Source of the DNA: an uncultured Erythrobacter sp.
GTDB taxonomy: Bacteria > Pseudomonadota > Alphaproteobacteria > Sphingomonadales > Sphingomonadaceae
Reading direction: 5' to 3'
Assembly: GCA_947488755.1 (NCBI GenBank)
Contig: CANLAD010000001.1
Location: forward strand, 1,006,247 to 1,070,246
DNA: 64,000 nt
Shown here: positions 34,064 through 44,061 of the stretch, in pieces
How the letters are laid out: each line of letters begins with the position of its first letter
Position numbering within the stretch: the first letter of the stretch is position 1
Made by a program: the position numbers and the translations under genes
Notes under the pieces: generated by a model
What the model saw: only the letters and a program-made list of their open reading frames with translations
Database searches by the model: none
Told to the model about the DNA's origin: nothing

Positions 34064-35484
34064 AGCTGATCTGCCGCAAGATCGCTGCAGAACCCTTCGG
34101 TCCAGGCCTCGATATCGTCATTGCGCACTGTTTCGATCATCGCTTCATAGCGGCGCTTTCTCTCGTCCAACTGCATGTCGAGTGCGCGCTTGATCGCGCT
34201 GGCCAGCACGTCGGGACTGTGTGGATTAACCAGCACCGCGCCACCTTCGCTGCCGTCGGGTCGCTCTATGCCAAGCTGTTGAGCGGCTCCCGCGAACTCG
34301 GACAGAATCAGAACACCCGGATCCTCGGGATCCTGCGCCGCGACATATTCCTTGGCCACAAGGTTCATGCCGTCGCGCAATGGCGTCACCAAACCGATCT
34401 TCGCCGCACGAAAGAACCCGTAGAGCTCCGCGTGACTGTAACCGCGATTGACGTATCGGATTGGCACGATGTCGACGTCACTGCGCGCGCCGTTGATCTG
34501 CCCGGTCTTCTGTTCGAGCGTTGCGCGGATCTGCTGGTAGCTCTCCACATCCTCGCGGCTTGGCGGCGCGATCTGGATGTAAACGAGATCGCGCGTGCTC
34601 TCAGGATGCTGGTCGAAAAACCGCCCGATCCCGTCGATGCGTTCGGGCAGGCCCTTGGAATAGTCGAGCCGGTCGACGCCGATCATGGCGATGCGCTCCC
34701 GGGTTGAAGACAGCAGGCGCTGTTCGCTTCGACGCGCCTCTTGGGTATCGCGCTGCTTGTGAAAGTGGTCCCAGTCGATCCCGATCGGATAGGCGCGCGC
34801 TATCGTCGTGCGCCCGGAATGGGTGATGCGCCCGGTCTCCCGGTCGACCTGTGCGCCAAGTTCGGTCTCGCAATAATGCACGAAGCTCGAAAGCCATTCG
34901 CTCGTTTGAAAGCCGATGACGTCGTAAGCCAGCATCGTCTCGACCAGACGCTCGTGGAACGGCAGCGAGGTAAGCAGGCGGGTCGGCGGCCATGGCGTGT
35001 GGAGGAAAAACCCGATGCGGTTTTCAGCGCCGCGCTCGCGCAATCGCTGGCCGAGCGGAATGAGATGGTAATCGTGTACCCAGACGAGATCGTCGGGCTT
35101 CATCATCGCGGTCAAGCTGTCGGCGAAGCATGCGTTGACCCGCTCATATCCGCGACCGGTGCGCTCCTCGAACCGGGCAAGGTCGATGCGGTAATGGAAC
35201 AGGGGCCACAGCGTCGAATTGGCAAAGCCGTTGTAGTATTCGTCAACGTCGCGGTGGGAGAGATCGATCGTCGCGATCGTGAAGCCATCGACGCTTTGCG
35301 TATGGACCTCGGCACCGGTCTGTTCCGCTTCTTCGCCCGACCATCCGAACCACAATCCGCCACGTTCGGCGAGCGCCGCGTTCAGCGCCCCGGCCAGTCC
35401 TCCTTGCGCACCCTCCGCCCCGCGAGCCTTTGGCATGGCGACACGGTTGGATACGACGACAAGGCGGCTGGCTGAATGGCTTAT
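34060..35484 (-). CDS. otsA: Trehalose-6-phosphate synthase (start codon unusual)
   Basis: GT20 glycosyltransferase making trehalose-6-phosphate from UDP-glucose and glucose-6-phosphate. Features: [10 protein letters not shown] start, [45 protein letters not shown] and [15 protein letters not shown], all normal for the family. The conserved N-terminus begins just after codon 35484-35482, which is ATA and overlaps the GH15 stop as ATAA, with GGAG nine bases upstream. There is no ATG, GTG or TTG nearby; the first canonical choice is TTG at 35568, which would add 28 residues and overlap the GH15 gene by 88 bp. An AUA start is therefore proposed, with moderate confidence; 474 residues. Third gene of the otsB-GH15-otsA operon. 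Confidence 0.9.
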   Translation of the reverse strand: MSHSASRLVVVSNRVAMPKARGAEGAQGGLAGALNAALAERGGLWFGWSGEEAEQTGAEVHTQSVDGFTIATIDLSHRDVDEYYNGFANSTLWPLFHYRIDLARFEERTGRGYERVNACFADSLTAMMKPDDLVWVHDYHLIPLGQRLRERGAENRIGFFLHTPWPPTRLLTSLPFHERLVETMLAYDVIGFQTSEWLSSFVHYCETELGAQVDRETGRITHSGRTTIARAYPIGIDWDHFHKQRDTQEARRSEQRLLSSTRERIAMIGVDRLDYSKGLPERIDGIGRFFDQHPESTRDLVYIQIAPPSREDVESYQQIRATLEQKTGQINGARSDVDIVPIRYVNRGYSHAELYGFFRAAKIGLVTPLRDGMNLVAKEYVAAQDPEDPGVLILSEFAGAAQQLGIERPDGSEGGAVLVNPHSPDVLASAIKRALDMQLDERKRRYEAMIETVRNDDIEAWTEGFCSDLAADQL

Positions 35485-37286
35485 CGCACTTCGCTCCAGG
35501 GTTTGGACAACAGACCGGCGCAGTTGATTACTCCTACCAGCGAGTAGGTCTGGGGGAAGTTCCCCCAAAGCTCGCCCGTATCGTAATCGAGATCCTCGCT
35601 CAGCAGGCCGGATGCGGTCGTGTGGCTTAGCATCGTGCAGAACAAAGTGCGCGCCTCTTCGCTTCGCCCGGCGAGATGCAGCGCCTCGATCAGCCAGAAG
35701 GTGCAGACGTTGAAGGCGGTCTCAGGCGCGCCGAAATCATCCTCCGCGGCGTAGCGCAACATGTGATCGCCGCGCCGCAGCTCTTTCTCGACCGCGGCAA
35801 AGGTGTGCTTGAACCGATTGTCGTCCGGCGACAAAAAGCGCAGCTCGAGCATTTGCAGCAGGCTCGCATCGAGATAGTCGGACTCGAAGCTCGCCTTGTA
35901 GTGCCGCTTCCCCTCGCCTTCGTCCTTCCAGGCGTGCTCCTCGATGGTTGCCGCAACGGTATCCGCCCGCTCACGCCAGAGCGTTGCGCGGTCGGGTTTG
36001 CCCATATGCTGCGCAACGTTCGCGAGCCGGTCGCACGCCGCCCAGTTCATGATCGCGGAATAGGTGTGAACCTCCTGCCGGGTGCGGAATTCCCACAGGC
36101 CGGCGTCGGGCTGATCGTGCATCGCCCAGGCCATCTTGCCGACCTGTTCAAGGTTTTCGAAATCGCGCTCGGTCGCCGGGCGTAGCAATCGAGTGTCGAA
36201 GAAGCCCTGCACGCTGGGCAGCACGATCTGACCATAGCAATCGTGCTGGATCTGCTTGTAGGCCGCATTGCCGCGCCGCACCGGGCCCATGCCGCGATAA
36301 CCCGCGAGGTCGGGGGCAGCGCTCTCATCCAGCTCGCCTTCGCCCATCACCGAATAGAGTGGCTGGATATTACCACCCTTCGCAGCATCAACGATATTGC
36401 GCAGGTAGGAGAGGTATTTCTCCATCACATCCAGCGCGCCCAGCCGGTTGAGCGCCTGAACCGTGTAGTAGGAATCGCGGATCCAGCAGTAGCGATAGTC
36501 CCAGTTGCGCTGGGAATTGGCCGCTTCGGGGATTGAGGTCGTCAGGGCGGCGACGATCGCGCCCGTCTCCTCGTGCTGGCACAGTTTGAGCGTAATCGCA
36601 CAGCGGATTACCTCTTGCTGCCATTCGAGCGGGATCGCCAGCATCCGCACCCAGTTCTGCCAGTAATTGCGCGTCGATTGCTCCATCGAGCGGACCTGTT
36701 CGCGCAAGTTTCCGACAAAGGGTTCGTCCGGGCCCAGGAAGAAATGCGTGTCGGCCTCGATGCGAAATGTGCGGCCTTCGAGGATATAGCCGACTGGCGC
36801 ATCGGTAGAGAGACGCAGGGCCTGTCGGCCGACGAGATAGCGGATGTGGTTCGTGCCGTTGGTCGTTTCAGCCAACTGCGCACCGTAATCGCGCATCGGC
36901 TTCAGCACGACGCGAATGCGCGGATTGCCGCGCAGGGGACGCACGATCCGCACATAGGACACCGGGCGGTACATCCGGCCTGAGCGTTCGTAGCGGGGGC
37001 AGAAATCGAGGATCTGCACCGCGCTCCCGTCCTTCGCCTCCAAGGTGGTGATGAGGTTGGGCGTGTTGCGGATGTATTCCTGGCTCGCGCTGACCTGCCC
37101 GTCGAGTTCGAAGCGCCAGATACCTTCGTCGCGCTCCCCGCCATCGAGCAATGAGCAGAACACCGGATCGCCATCGACACGCGGCACACAGCCCCAGACA
37201 AGCGCGCCTTCGGAATCGACCAGCCCGGAGACCTGACAATTGCCGATCGGCCAGAGTTCAAGGTCAGGCTGCGCGCGTTGCGTCAC
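35481..37286 (-). CDS. Glycoside hydrolase family 15 protein (glucoamylase/trehalase type)
   Basis: 601 residues from GTG 37286, which overlaps the otsB stop (GTGA). Predicted cytosolic, no signal peptide. An N-terminal beta-sandwich (about 1-230; IGNCQVSGLVDSEGALVWGC) precedes the (alpha/alpha)6 barrel with RNWDYRYCWIRDSYYTVQAL (catalytic-acid region), SATGE-like MGEGELDE, YRGMGPVRRGNAAY and the late YDTGELWGNFPQTYSLVG with the second catalytic Glu. Bacterial GH15 proteins next to otsA/otsB are usually trehalases or related; here the enzyme may recycle trehalose or a glucan. Substrate is inferred. Confidence 0.88.
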   Translation of the reverse strand: MTQRAQPDLELWPIGNCQVSGLVDSEGALVWGCVPRVDGDPVFCSLLDGGERDEGIWRFELDGQVSASQEYIRNTPNLITTLEAKDGSAVQILDFCPRYERSGRMYRPVSYVRIVRPLRGNPRIRVVLKPMRDYGAQLAETTNGTNHIRYLVGRQALRLSTDAPVGYILEGRTFRIEADTHFFLGPDEPFVGNLREQVRSMEQSTRNYWQNWVRMLAIPLEWQQEVIRCAITLKLCQHEETGAIVAALTTSIPEAANSQRNWDYRYCWIRDSYYTVQALNRLGALDVMEKYLSYLRNIVDAAKGGNIQPLYSVMGEGELDESAAPDLAGYRGMGPVRRGNAAYKQIQHDCYGQIVLPSVQGFFDTRLLRPATERDFENLEQVGKMAWAMHDQPDAGLWEFRTRQEVHTYSAIMNWAACDRLANVAQHMGKPDRATLWRERADTVAATIEEHAWKDEGEGKRHYKASFESDYLDASLLQMLELRFLSPDDNRFKHTFAAVEKELRRGDHMLRYAAEDDFGAPETAFNVCTFWLIEALHLAGRSEEARTLFCTMLSHTTASGLLSEDLDYDTGELWGNFPQTYSLVGVINCAGLLSKPWSEVR

Positions 37287-38026
37287 AGATCGAGCCAGGC
37301 ATGCACGGCGTCGACGTCCTCGAGGCGGAAGCGCGCGCAGGTGTTCTCGCGCTCGCCCACTAGAACACCGGCGCCGCCCAAGCCTTCGCACATTTTGAAG
37401 CCCGCCTCATCCGTCAGGTCGTCACCGATGAAGTACGGACGCGCTCCAACAAAGGGCGGCTCGTTCATAAAGGCGAGTACCGCTTCGCCCTTCCCCGCAT
37501 TCTCCGCCACGAGCTCGATCACGCACTTGCCCTCCTGCACCGCCCAGCCGCATGCTCCGGCCAGGTCGCGGGCAAATTCGCGTGCCTCTTCGCCACGCTC
37601 AGGGCTTTGGCGGTAATGCAGCGCCCCGCCATGCGGTTTGTGCTCGTATTCAAGCCCATTGTGTGCCGCATAGGCACGCAGTCGGGCCTCGATTGCAAGC
37701 GGCAGACCTGTCGGTCCGGGGCCGAGCGCTTCGCCATTGGCACCACGTCGATCCGATCCGTGCGATCCCGCGGCAGCGGTTGGAAGCGCACCGAGATGGC
37801 GTTCAATATCCTTCACCGCGCGCCCACTTATTAGCGCACAGCGCCCCTCAAGCCGTTCGGCCAGTTTCTGGAGTCGCCCGGCAAGATCGGGGGCTGGTTC
37901 GATAGCGTCCGGCCCTGAGGCCAGCTCAACCAAAGTGCCATCGAAGTCGAGGAACAGCGCGACCGGTCCGCCCTGAAGCATCGAGACAAGCGGTGGCGGA
38001 CGCCGGGAAACGAGGCTCGAATCCAT
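37283..38026 (-). CDS. otsB: Trehalose-6-phosphate phosphatase
   Basis: HAD-superfamily phosphatase of 247 residues that dephosphorylates trehalose-6-phosphate. Motif I ALFLDFDGTLVEL holds the nucleophile and acid Asp, motif II is ALISGR, and motif IV is YFIGDDLTDEAGF. ATG 38026 (MDSSLVSRRPPP) was chosen over a TTG at 38062 that abuts the acyl-CoA dehydrogenase stop. First gene of an overlapping otsB-GH15-otsA operon; trehalose acts as an osmoprotectant in such bacteria. Confidence 0.92.
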   Translation of the reverse strand: MDSSLVSRRPPPLVSMLQGGPVALFLDFDGTLVELASGPDAIEPAPDLAGRLQKLAERLEGRCALISGRAVKDIERHLGALPTAAAGSHGSDRRGANGEALGPGPTGLPLAIEARLRAYAAHNGLEYEHKPHGGALHYRQSPERGEEAREFARDLAGACGWAVQEGKCVIELVAENAGKGEAVLAFMNEPPFVGARPYFIGDDLTDEAGFKMCEGLGGAGVLVGERENTCARFRLEDVDAVHAWLDL

Positions 38027-38062
38027 GGCGAGGCTCAATAGACGCCTGCTCGCCAGCGTCAA

Positions 38063-39745
38063 TCACGCGCGCAGCCGGGTTGCAGGCTCTTCAACCAATG
38101 CTTTCTGGCGCGCCTGCAACAGCCCGCGCGCGATCACCTGCGCCTGAATCTCCGCTGCGCCTTCGAAGATGTTGAGAATGCGCGCATCGCAGAGCACCCG
38201 GCTGATCGGGTATTCGAGCGCATAGCCATTGCCGCCGTGAATCTGCACCGCCTGATCCGCCGCGATCCATGCGCTGCGGGCGGCGAGCAGCTTGGCCATT
38301 CCCGCTTCGATATCGCAGCGCGCGCCGCGATCCTTGGCCCGTGCAGCGCTGTAGGTCAGCTCACGGCTCATCACGATATCGCACGCCATCAGCGCCAGCT
38401 TGTCCGCGACGCGGGGGAAACGGATCAGCGAACCACCAAATTGCTTCCGCCCCTGCGCATAGCCGATCCCCAGATCAAAAGCGTTCCAAGCGACGCCCAC
38501 GGCCCGCGCCGCGGTCTGGATGCGCGCGCCTTCAAAGGTTTGCATCAGCTGCTTGAACCCCTGCCCCTCGGCCCCGCCAAGCAGCGCGTTTTGCGAGACG
38601 GCGAACCCATCGAAACCGAGCGCGTATTCCTTCATGCCCCGGTATCCAAGCACTTCGATTTCGCTGCCCTCGATACCCGCATCGGGGAACGGGTTCGCGC
38701 CGCTTCCGCGTGCCTTCTCGGCAAGAAACATGGAAAGGCCGCGATAGCCCGGTGCATCGGCGTCCGTGCGGGCGAGCAGCGTCATCAGATCGGCGCGCGC
38801 GGCATGGGTAATCCACGTTTTCGCCCCGTCAATGCGCCATCCTTGATCATCCGCGCGCGCCCGCGTGCTCACGCTGGCGAGATCACTGCCAGTATCGGGT
38901 TCGGTGAATACAGCCGTTGGCAGGATCGTCCCGTCGGCGATCCGGGGGAGGAACCGAGCCTTTTGTTCATCCGTCCCATTCGCCCCGATCAGCTCGCCCG
39001 CAATCTCCGAGCGGGTGCCCAGCGATCCGGCGCAAATCCATCCGCGCGACAATTCCTCCGACACCACCGACATGGCAAGTTTGCCCAGCCCCAGCCCGCC
39101 ATACTCGTCGGCGATGCAGACCCCGAACACGCCGAGCTGCGCCATCTCGGCGATAACTTCGTCTGGGATCAGCGCATCGTCGAGGTGCCATTGGTGCGCG
39201 CGCGGCGTGATGCGGTCGGCAGTGAAGGCACGAAATTGCTCGCGGATCAGGTCAAGCGTTTCATCGCCCAGCGTCTCCGCCGGGCGTGCGCCGTTATCGA
39301 GCAGGTCGGCAAGCGCGGCGCGGGTTTCGCGCGTGTTGCCATTGCGCAGGAAGGCTGCGACCGCGGTAGTTTCTAAAAAGCGCGCCGCGCTGTCCGCAGC
39401 CGCGAGGTCGGGCGGACGCACCACCTCGCTCGCGCTCATCGCGATACCGTGGACCAGCTGCGCGCAGTAATCGCCAAAGCCGACACGCAGCACCAACTCC
39501 TCGATCTCGCCAAACTCGCCAGCAGCCTGTGCCCGCTCGGCCCAATCCACCGTCGCCTGCAACGCCGCGCCCGTCGCCGCTATCCAGGCGGCTCCGTGCG
39601 CCGCGTGCTGTTCGCGTGTCAGTGCATCGGGGTCGATACCTCCGCTGTCCGTGCAAAGACGGGCTGCGAGTATGTCCAGCACGTCATCTTCGAAATCGCG
39701 CGCGGCGCGGACTGCCTCACGGGCATTTGCGATCCATTCACTCAT
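38063..39745 (-). CDS. Acyl-CoA dehydrogenase family protein
   Basis: FAD-dependent dehydrogenase of 560 residues from ATG 39745 ([14 protein letters not shown]). The first 140 residues are a helical extension before the typical ACAD core. The core begins near [17 protein letters not shown], with [17 protein letters not shown], the FAD contact [15 protein letters not shown] and [12 protein letters not shown], and the signature [13 protein letters not shown]. The C-terminal segment has [17 protein letters not shown] and the RxxxIxEGAAEIQ-like [12 protein letters not shown] ending. The catalytic Glu is expected in the GGNGYALEY region. The extra N-terminal domain suggests a specialised substrate, but it is not identified. 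It lies between otsB and the exopolysaccharide locus. Confidence 0.87.
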   Translation of the reverse strand: MSEWIANAREAVRAARDFEDDVLDILAARLCTDSGGIDPDALTREQHAAHGAAWIAATGAALQATVDWAERAQAAGEFGEIEELVLRVGFGDYCAQLVHGIAMSASEVVRPPDLAAADSAARFLETTAVAAFLRNGNTRETRAALADLLDNGARPAETLGDETLDLIREQFRAFTADRITPRAHQWHLDDALIPDEVIAEMAQLGVFGVCIADEYGGLGLGKLAMSVVSEELSRGWICAGSLGTRSEIAGELIGANGTDEQKARFLPRIADGTILPTAVFTEPDTGSDLASVSTRARADDQGWRIDGAKTWITHAARADLMTLLARTDADAPGYRGLSMFLAEKARGSGANPFPDAGIEGSEIEVLGYRGMKEYALGFDGFAVSQNALLGGAEGQGFKQLMQTFEGARIQTAARAVGVAWNAFDLGIGYAQGRKQFGGSLIRFPRVADKLALMACDIVMSRELTYSAARAKDRGARCDIEAGMAKLLAARSAWIAADQAVQIHGGNGYALEYPISRVLCDARILNIFEGAAEIQAQVIARGLLQARQKALVEEPATRLRA

Positions 39746-39799
39746 GCGCCGGGTGGTAGCAGACCTGTCAGCGCATCGGGAGCAATTCATTTAGGTAGC

Positions 39800-39834
39800 G
39801 AGCCGACGCGAGAAGTTCTCATCACCGTCGGCTC
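39800..39834 (-). terminator. Stem-loop between the first GT4 gene and acyl-CoA dehydrogenase
   Basis: A perfect 9-bp stem, GAGCCGACG with CGTCGGCTC (39800-39808 and 39826-39834), encloses a 17-nt loop that itself holds GAGAA/TTCTC. It lies about 48 bp after the GT4 stop (39882) and 55 bp before the acyl-CoA dehydrogenase start. A clear T-run does not follow on either strand, so it may be a Rho-aided or processing hairpin. Confidence 0.45.
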
Positions 39835-39881
39835 AAAATTGACACGGGAGCGGAACCGTATCCAAGCCGAGCAGAAAGCGT

Positions 39882-41021
39882 CTATCGCGGCGCGTTTGCT
39901 TCCTCGACAATCTGCATCCACTGATCGGCAATCGCTTCGGTGTTGAAGCGCGCAGACGCCTCCAACGCCGCATGCGCCAACGCGCCCCTGAGGGCGCCAT
40001 CTCTCATCACGCTCGCCAAAGCGTCAGCGAGAGAAGGAACATCGCCCTGTTGGACAAGTCTGCCAGTCACACCGTCGTCGATCATGTCGGCGACGCCGTG
40101 TTCACAATCGAAAGCGACAACAGGCAATTCAGCGGCCATCGCTTCCACAATGACGTTCGGCCAGCCTTCATATGCCGAAGACAGCACAAACACGTCGGCT
40201 GTTTCAATCCATTGTCCCGGCTTCTCCGTAAGGCCAGGCATCGCGATACGGTCATCCAATCCGAGCCGAGAGCGCTGTTGTTCAAGTTCCGCCCGCGCCG
40301 CGCCTTCCCCCCAGATGACAAGGTTCCAGCTCGGAAAATCAGCCGCAATCTTGGCGAAGGCATCGATAAGCAGATGGAACTGCTTTTGTTCGGTCAGCCG
40401 TCCGACCGCCGTGATCGTATTGCCCTTGCGGTGGTTGTCCCACCCGTCCGGCAAATTCACGGGATTGGGAATGATCGACGTGCGAGGCCGCTGGCTTTCC
40501 GGATAATATTCCGCCGCGCCCCTCGTCATCGTCACGAATGAAAACGCTTTTGGATAAGCGTACGCCCGCGCCATCCGCCAGAAGAGATTGAAATGCTGAA
40601 GCGTCGGGTTGTTGCGTTCGGAGATGATCACCGGCACGCGCGATGGACTGGCTGCCAGAAGCGCCATCACATTGGCTTTCGTCAGGAAACTGATGACCAC
40701 GTCCGGTTCGAACTCGCGATATATTTGCATGAGAGCTTTGACGCGGCGGCGGGTCTGCAGGATCTGACTGGGAAGCCTCCCGGAGGCGGCGGGCAGATCG
40801 AGACGAAAGAGATCGACTTCGGGCGCAAGCGAGTAAAACGGGCTGAACGCGGCTTCGTCGAAATTCGCGATCCCGACTTCGCGCCCCTGCCCCGCCCAGA
40901 AATTTGCAAGGGTGGTAACGACCCTCTCGCTGCCGCCGGCCCCGAGGGAGGGCAGCACGAAAAGCACGCGGGCATCGTGTGCGCGCTGTTCGGAAGCCTT
41001 GTCAATTCTGGTTATTTCCAT
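39882..41021 (-). CDS. Glycosyltransferase family 4 protein
   Basis: 379 residues; GT-B fold retaining glycosyltransferase. N-terminal FVLPSLGAGGSERVVTTL is the acceptor-domain start. In the C-terminal donor domain, AVGRLTEQKQFHLLI, LVIWGEGAARAELE, and the EX7E-type motif SSAYEGWPNVIVEAMAAE are intact. The ATG at 41021 is the first of the gene. Isolated at the left end of the exopolysaccharide locus. Donor and acceptor sugars are unknown. Confidence 0.9.
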   Translation of the reverse strand: MEITRIDKASEQRAHDARVLFVLPSLGAGGSERVVTTLANFWAGQGREVGIANFDEAAFSPFYSLAPEVDLFRLDLPAASGRLPSQILQTRRRVKALMQIYREFEPDVVISFLTKANVMALLAASPSRVPVIISERNNPTLQHFNLFWRMARAYAYPKAFSFVTMTRGAAEYYPESQRPRTSIIPNPVNLPDGWDNHRKGNTITAVGRLTEQKQFHLLIDAFAKIAADFPSWNLVIWGEGAARAELEQQRSRLGLDDRIAMPGLTEKPGQWIETADVFVLSSAYEGWPNVIVEAMAAELPVVAFDCEHGVADMIDDGVTGRLVQQGDVPSLADALASVMRDGALRGALAHAALEASARFNTEAIADQWMQIVEEANAPR

Positions 41022-41491
41022 TTCCCGCCCTCGCGCTGGCCTGCGCTATTTCAGCTCGGCTGTGCGATTGTGTTGGATTGCGCTGGTTTCAGTTGAAAGG
41101 TGGCGCGGCTGAACCGTTAAACGCCCCGCGGTCGACGCTGATGAGGCTGATTGCTTGAGCATGGCATTGAGTTACCAGCCTGCCTGCGCGCGCGCAGTTG
41201 GAAAAACGGACTAACTCATTGTGGATGCTGATCGACATTCATTGGTCCAAATGAAAGCGACCAGGCTCATGATGAGAGCAAGGGAGATTTTGCTCGCAGC
41301 TGATACTGCCAAGGGCAATTTGCGTAGCAGCGTATCATCTAAGTGAGCCATGCTCACTACCCGTCGGAGTAATTGCAACGCGATCTTGTCTGGGCCATCC
41401 CACCGCCGACGAAGCCGGCGGCTTCCGCCAGTTGGCGAGAAAGCATGCGGCAGTGTGTCTCGACGCATCAATTGTAAGGTGCCAGAACCCA
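41022..41491. other. Non-coding gap without an assignable gene
   Basis: 470 bp between the divergent GT4 and sulfotransferase genes. It should hold the promoters for both. A minus-strand frame at 41211-41492 with a hydrophobic tail (LALIMSLVAFIW) is open for 93 codons but shows no family signature and would overlap the sulfotransferase start. No insertion-sequence ends or known motif could be recognised. Confidence 0.4.
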
Positions 41492-42331
41492 ATGCAATTC
41501 AAAGACATCGACTTTCTTATCATCGGCGCCGGGAAATCTGCGACGACCTGGTTGCAGACACAGCTTCAGGCCGATCCCGCAGTGTACATGCCGGACCCGG
41601 AACTTCACTATTTCTCCAGGGAATACGACCGCGGAGAAGATTGGTATCTATCGCAGTTCAGCGATGAGGGGATCGGGCGGACAATTGGCGAAAAATCCAA
41701 CTCTTACCTTTACGAGCCTGAAGGCCCCGCCCGCATCCACCGCGTCTTGCCCGACGTCAAACTGATTGCGCAACTGCGCAACCCTGTTGAGCGAGCCTAT
41801 TCCAATTACTGCATGCTGTTCAGGCGCGGCGATGTTGGAGATGACATCGAGACCTACCTCGATCCCTCGCAGGGAGAGAACCTCCGGCTGCTGGTCGCTG
41901 GGGAATTTGCCTTGCATCTTCAAGCGTTTATCGACCTGTTCGGCCGCGAGAGGCTCTTGATTCTCTTTTTCGAAGGGGTCAAGAATGATCCGGTCGGGCA
42001 AATGTCGCAGGTCCGTGCCCACCTCGGCCTGCCGCCGCGTGCGCTTGCTCCGGATGGACTTGATAAAGTAAAAGATAGAACCGCGCCCGCAGTTCCCACT
42101 CACATCAGCAAGCGTCTTGCCTGGATGAAACCCGTCGTGCGTCCCCTGCGAGGCACGTCTGCTTTCGAAGCGGTCCGGGGATCGATTGCGCGCAAAACCC
42201 CATATCCGCCGCTGTCCGAAGATCTGCGAGAGCGTCTCTACGACTTCTTCTGGCCCTCTATCGAAGCCTTGGAGCAGATGAGCGGTCAGTCGCTCAATCA
42301 CTGGTATCGGCCGCGAAATAGCACCGAGTGA
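41492..42331 (+). CDS. Sulfotransferase
   Basis: 279 residues from ATG 41492. Uses 3'-phosphoadenosine-5'-phosphosulfate (PAPS) to sulfate an acceptor. The 5'-phosphosulfate loop is IIGAGKSATTWLQ (residues about 9-21) and the 3'-phosphate site is IAQLRNPVERAYSNY. The C-terminal part ends with YDFFWPSIEALEQMSG and a short tail. No transmembrane segment, so it is probably cytosolic. Its place in the exopolysaccharide locus suggests sulfation of a glycan precursor. PAPS supply genes are not in this window. Confidence 0.88.
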   Translation: MQFKDIDFLIIGAGKSATTWLQTQLQADPAVYMPDPELHYFSREYDRGEDWYLSQFSDEGIGRTIGEKSNSYLYEPEGPARIHRVLPDVKLIAQLRNPVERAYSNYCMLFRRGDVGDDIETYLDPSQGENLRLLVAGEFALHLQAFIDLFGRERLLILFFEGVKNDPVGQMSQVRAHLGLPPRALAPDGLDKVKDRTAPAVPTHISKRLAWMKPVVRPLRGTSAFEAVRGSIARKTPYPPLSEDLRERLYDFFWPSIEALEQMSGQSLNHWYRPRNSTE

Positions 42332-42708
42332 CGCGGCACCATACGGCCCTCGCGTTTCGCTGCCCGCGAAATGGCACCGGGATCGACGGCGAATGTGTAA
42401 GGTAGTTAATCCACCGGCAAAGCTGGGCCGCCCCGCATTCGGCATTCACCTATAAGCCTCAGTCCGCCCCCACTGGTGCCCCAACAGATCGATAACGTGT
42501 TAGTCCTTTTGCGCAGATGCGGCGCGGTATTTTGGATGGTAACTCGTTCAATACACGGCTCGTGATGATCAAGCATGACCGCGACGCCGCCGAGCTCCAG
42601 TTCTGGAGCGGGACACCTTAGACCATCACCGTGGTCCAGCGTCAGTATTTGCGAGGGAGCGAACGTATCGTGGTTTCTGCGAAGAGCGTGAATATCATCT
42701 CCCATGAG
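42332..42708. other. Non-coding gap between sulfotransferase and pyruvyl transferase
   Basis: About 377 bp. A minus-strand frame at 42406-42741 (111 codons) is open but shows no recognisable protein and no Shine-Dalgarno; it overlaps the following gene's start. Otherwise the stretch probably carries leader and promoter sequence for the pyruvyl transferase operon. Nothing else could be identified. Confidence 0.35.
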
Positions 42709-44061
42709 ATGGAAACTCCAGCCATTGGTAAGGACAGGCAAAACGCGCGGAGGACCGCATCGTTTAGATCTGCGGCGCGACCTTCGTCGTTAAACGACCC
42801 GTTGCCGCAAGATGAAACGGCTATTGAGGAGGCGAGAGGACGAAAGAAAACATTTGTCGTCACCGGCATACAAATGAGAAACAAAGGGTCTCAGGCCATG
42901 TTTCTCTCATTGTACTATGCCCTCAATTCCATCTATGATGATTGCGAGGTCATTGGTTTCGCCTTCAAGACGGATGAACTTGAGCAGTATGCTTTCAAGC
43001 TGCTACCGCACGACGACTTCACTCGACTGGTATTCAAGCACCGCCTGAATGACGTACCATTTCTCGCGCCCCTGCTGACACGTCTTGCTGGTTTTTGGAG
43101 AAAAACCGACAAGTGGGACGGCAAGATCGCGGAGATGGAAAAAGCGCTTCGCGATGCGGATGCGATTTTTGATGCAAGCGGTTACACTCTGGGTTCCGGT
43201 TGGAGCAAGAAAGGCGGGGCTAATCTCCTCGAGACGATTAAGACCGCGCGGCGCTACGGAAAGCGGATAATCTTGATGCCGCAGAGCTTTGGTCCGTTTG
43301 ACTGGGGCGAGGACGACGATGCGGAATTCCTCGAGGACGTCAAAGAGCACCTCAGCTATTGTTCGAAAATATATGCTCGCGAGAAAGAGGGGTTCGATTG
43401 TTTGAAAGCTCTCGGCTTGCAAAACGTCGAGCTTTCCGCGGACATGGTTATCCGAGAGAACTTCTTTCCGACAGCCGCTGAGATCTTGGCTTCAGGCGAC
43501 CGCGACGAAGTCAGCTATCCGGTGGAGGGCTCAGTTGGTTTCATCGTGAATGAAAATCTCTTCCGGATTGGCGATCCTGACTCGGTTGGCGAACTATATG
43601 CGCGCATATTGGAGAGGCTAATCGAAAGTGGAGAGACGGTTTACGTCCTGAATACGTCAACCGCTGACACCGAGATCACAGAGCGAATTCTGAAAAAAAT
43701 TAAAGGTCGGGACAAGATTGCTGTAATTTCTGGTGAGTACTCGAGCCCCGATTTGATCGATATCATCGGCAAATTCAAATATGTCGTAGCGTCACGGTAT
43801 CACTCGATTGTGTTCGCTTACAGAGCTGGTGTTCCGGCGATCATATTTGGATGGGCAGCAAAATATTTCGACCTGGCAGAGCATTTTGATCAGCAAGATT
43901 ACGTGTTTGACGTCAGATCTCCGGATGTCGACGAGCTTTTCCAGAAAATCGATGAGATAAGCGTACGACACGAAAAGGAGTCGCGACGTATACGAGAGTG
44001 CCTTCAGGTTATTCAGGAAGACTCCGTTGTTCGTGATGCAGCAGACGCTCTGCAGATTTGA
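42709..44061 (+). CDS. Polysaccharide pyruvyl transferase family protein
   Basis: Probable enzyme adding a pyruvate ketal from phosphoenolpyruvate to a glycan. 450 residues from ATG 42709; a GTG at 42631 is possible, and the first 50 residues are poorly conserved-looking, so the start is unsure. Family features are TFVVTGIQMRNKGSQAMFLS, DASGYTLGSGWS, RIILMPQSFGPF, IYAREKEGFDCL and the late VASRYHSIVFAYRAGVPAII (split). The gene is noticeably lower in GC than the neighbours by eye. It is followed by a small ORF and then a nitroreductase-like gene, a combination common around CsaB/pyruvyl transferases. Confidence 0.85.
   Translation: METPAIGKDRQNARRTASFRSAARPSSLNDPLPQDETAIEEARGRKKTFVVTGIQMRNKGSQAMFLSLYYALNSIYDDCEVIGFAFKTDELEQYAFKLLPHDDFTRLVFKHRLNDVPFLAPLLTRLAGFWRKTDKWDGKIAEMEKALRDADAIFDASGYTLGSGWSKKGGANLLETIKTARRYGKRIILMPQSFGPFDWGEDDDAEFLEDVKEHLSYCSKIYAREKEGFDCLKALGLQNVELSADMVIRENFFPTAAEILASGDRDEVSYPVEGSVGFIVNENLFRIGDPDSVGELYARILERLIESGETVYVLNTSTADTEITERILKKIKGRDKIAVISGEYSSPDLIDIIGKFKYVVASRYHSIVFAYRAGVPAIIFGWAAKYFDLAEHFDQQDYVFDVRSPDVDELFQKIDEISVRHEKESRRIRECLQVIQEDSVVRDAADALQI

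Noticed and set aside
41211..41492. 93-codon minus-strand frame with a hydrophobic tail in the gap before the sulfotransferase
   Set aside because: No family signature and no ribosome-binding site; it overlaps the next gene's start. Treated as chance.
42406..42741. 111-codon minus-strand frame before the pyruvyl transferase
   Set aside because: No recognisable protein and it overlaps the plausible start of the real gene.
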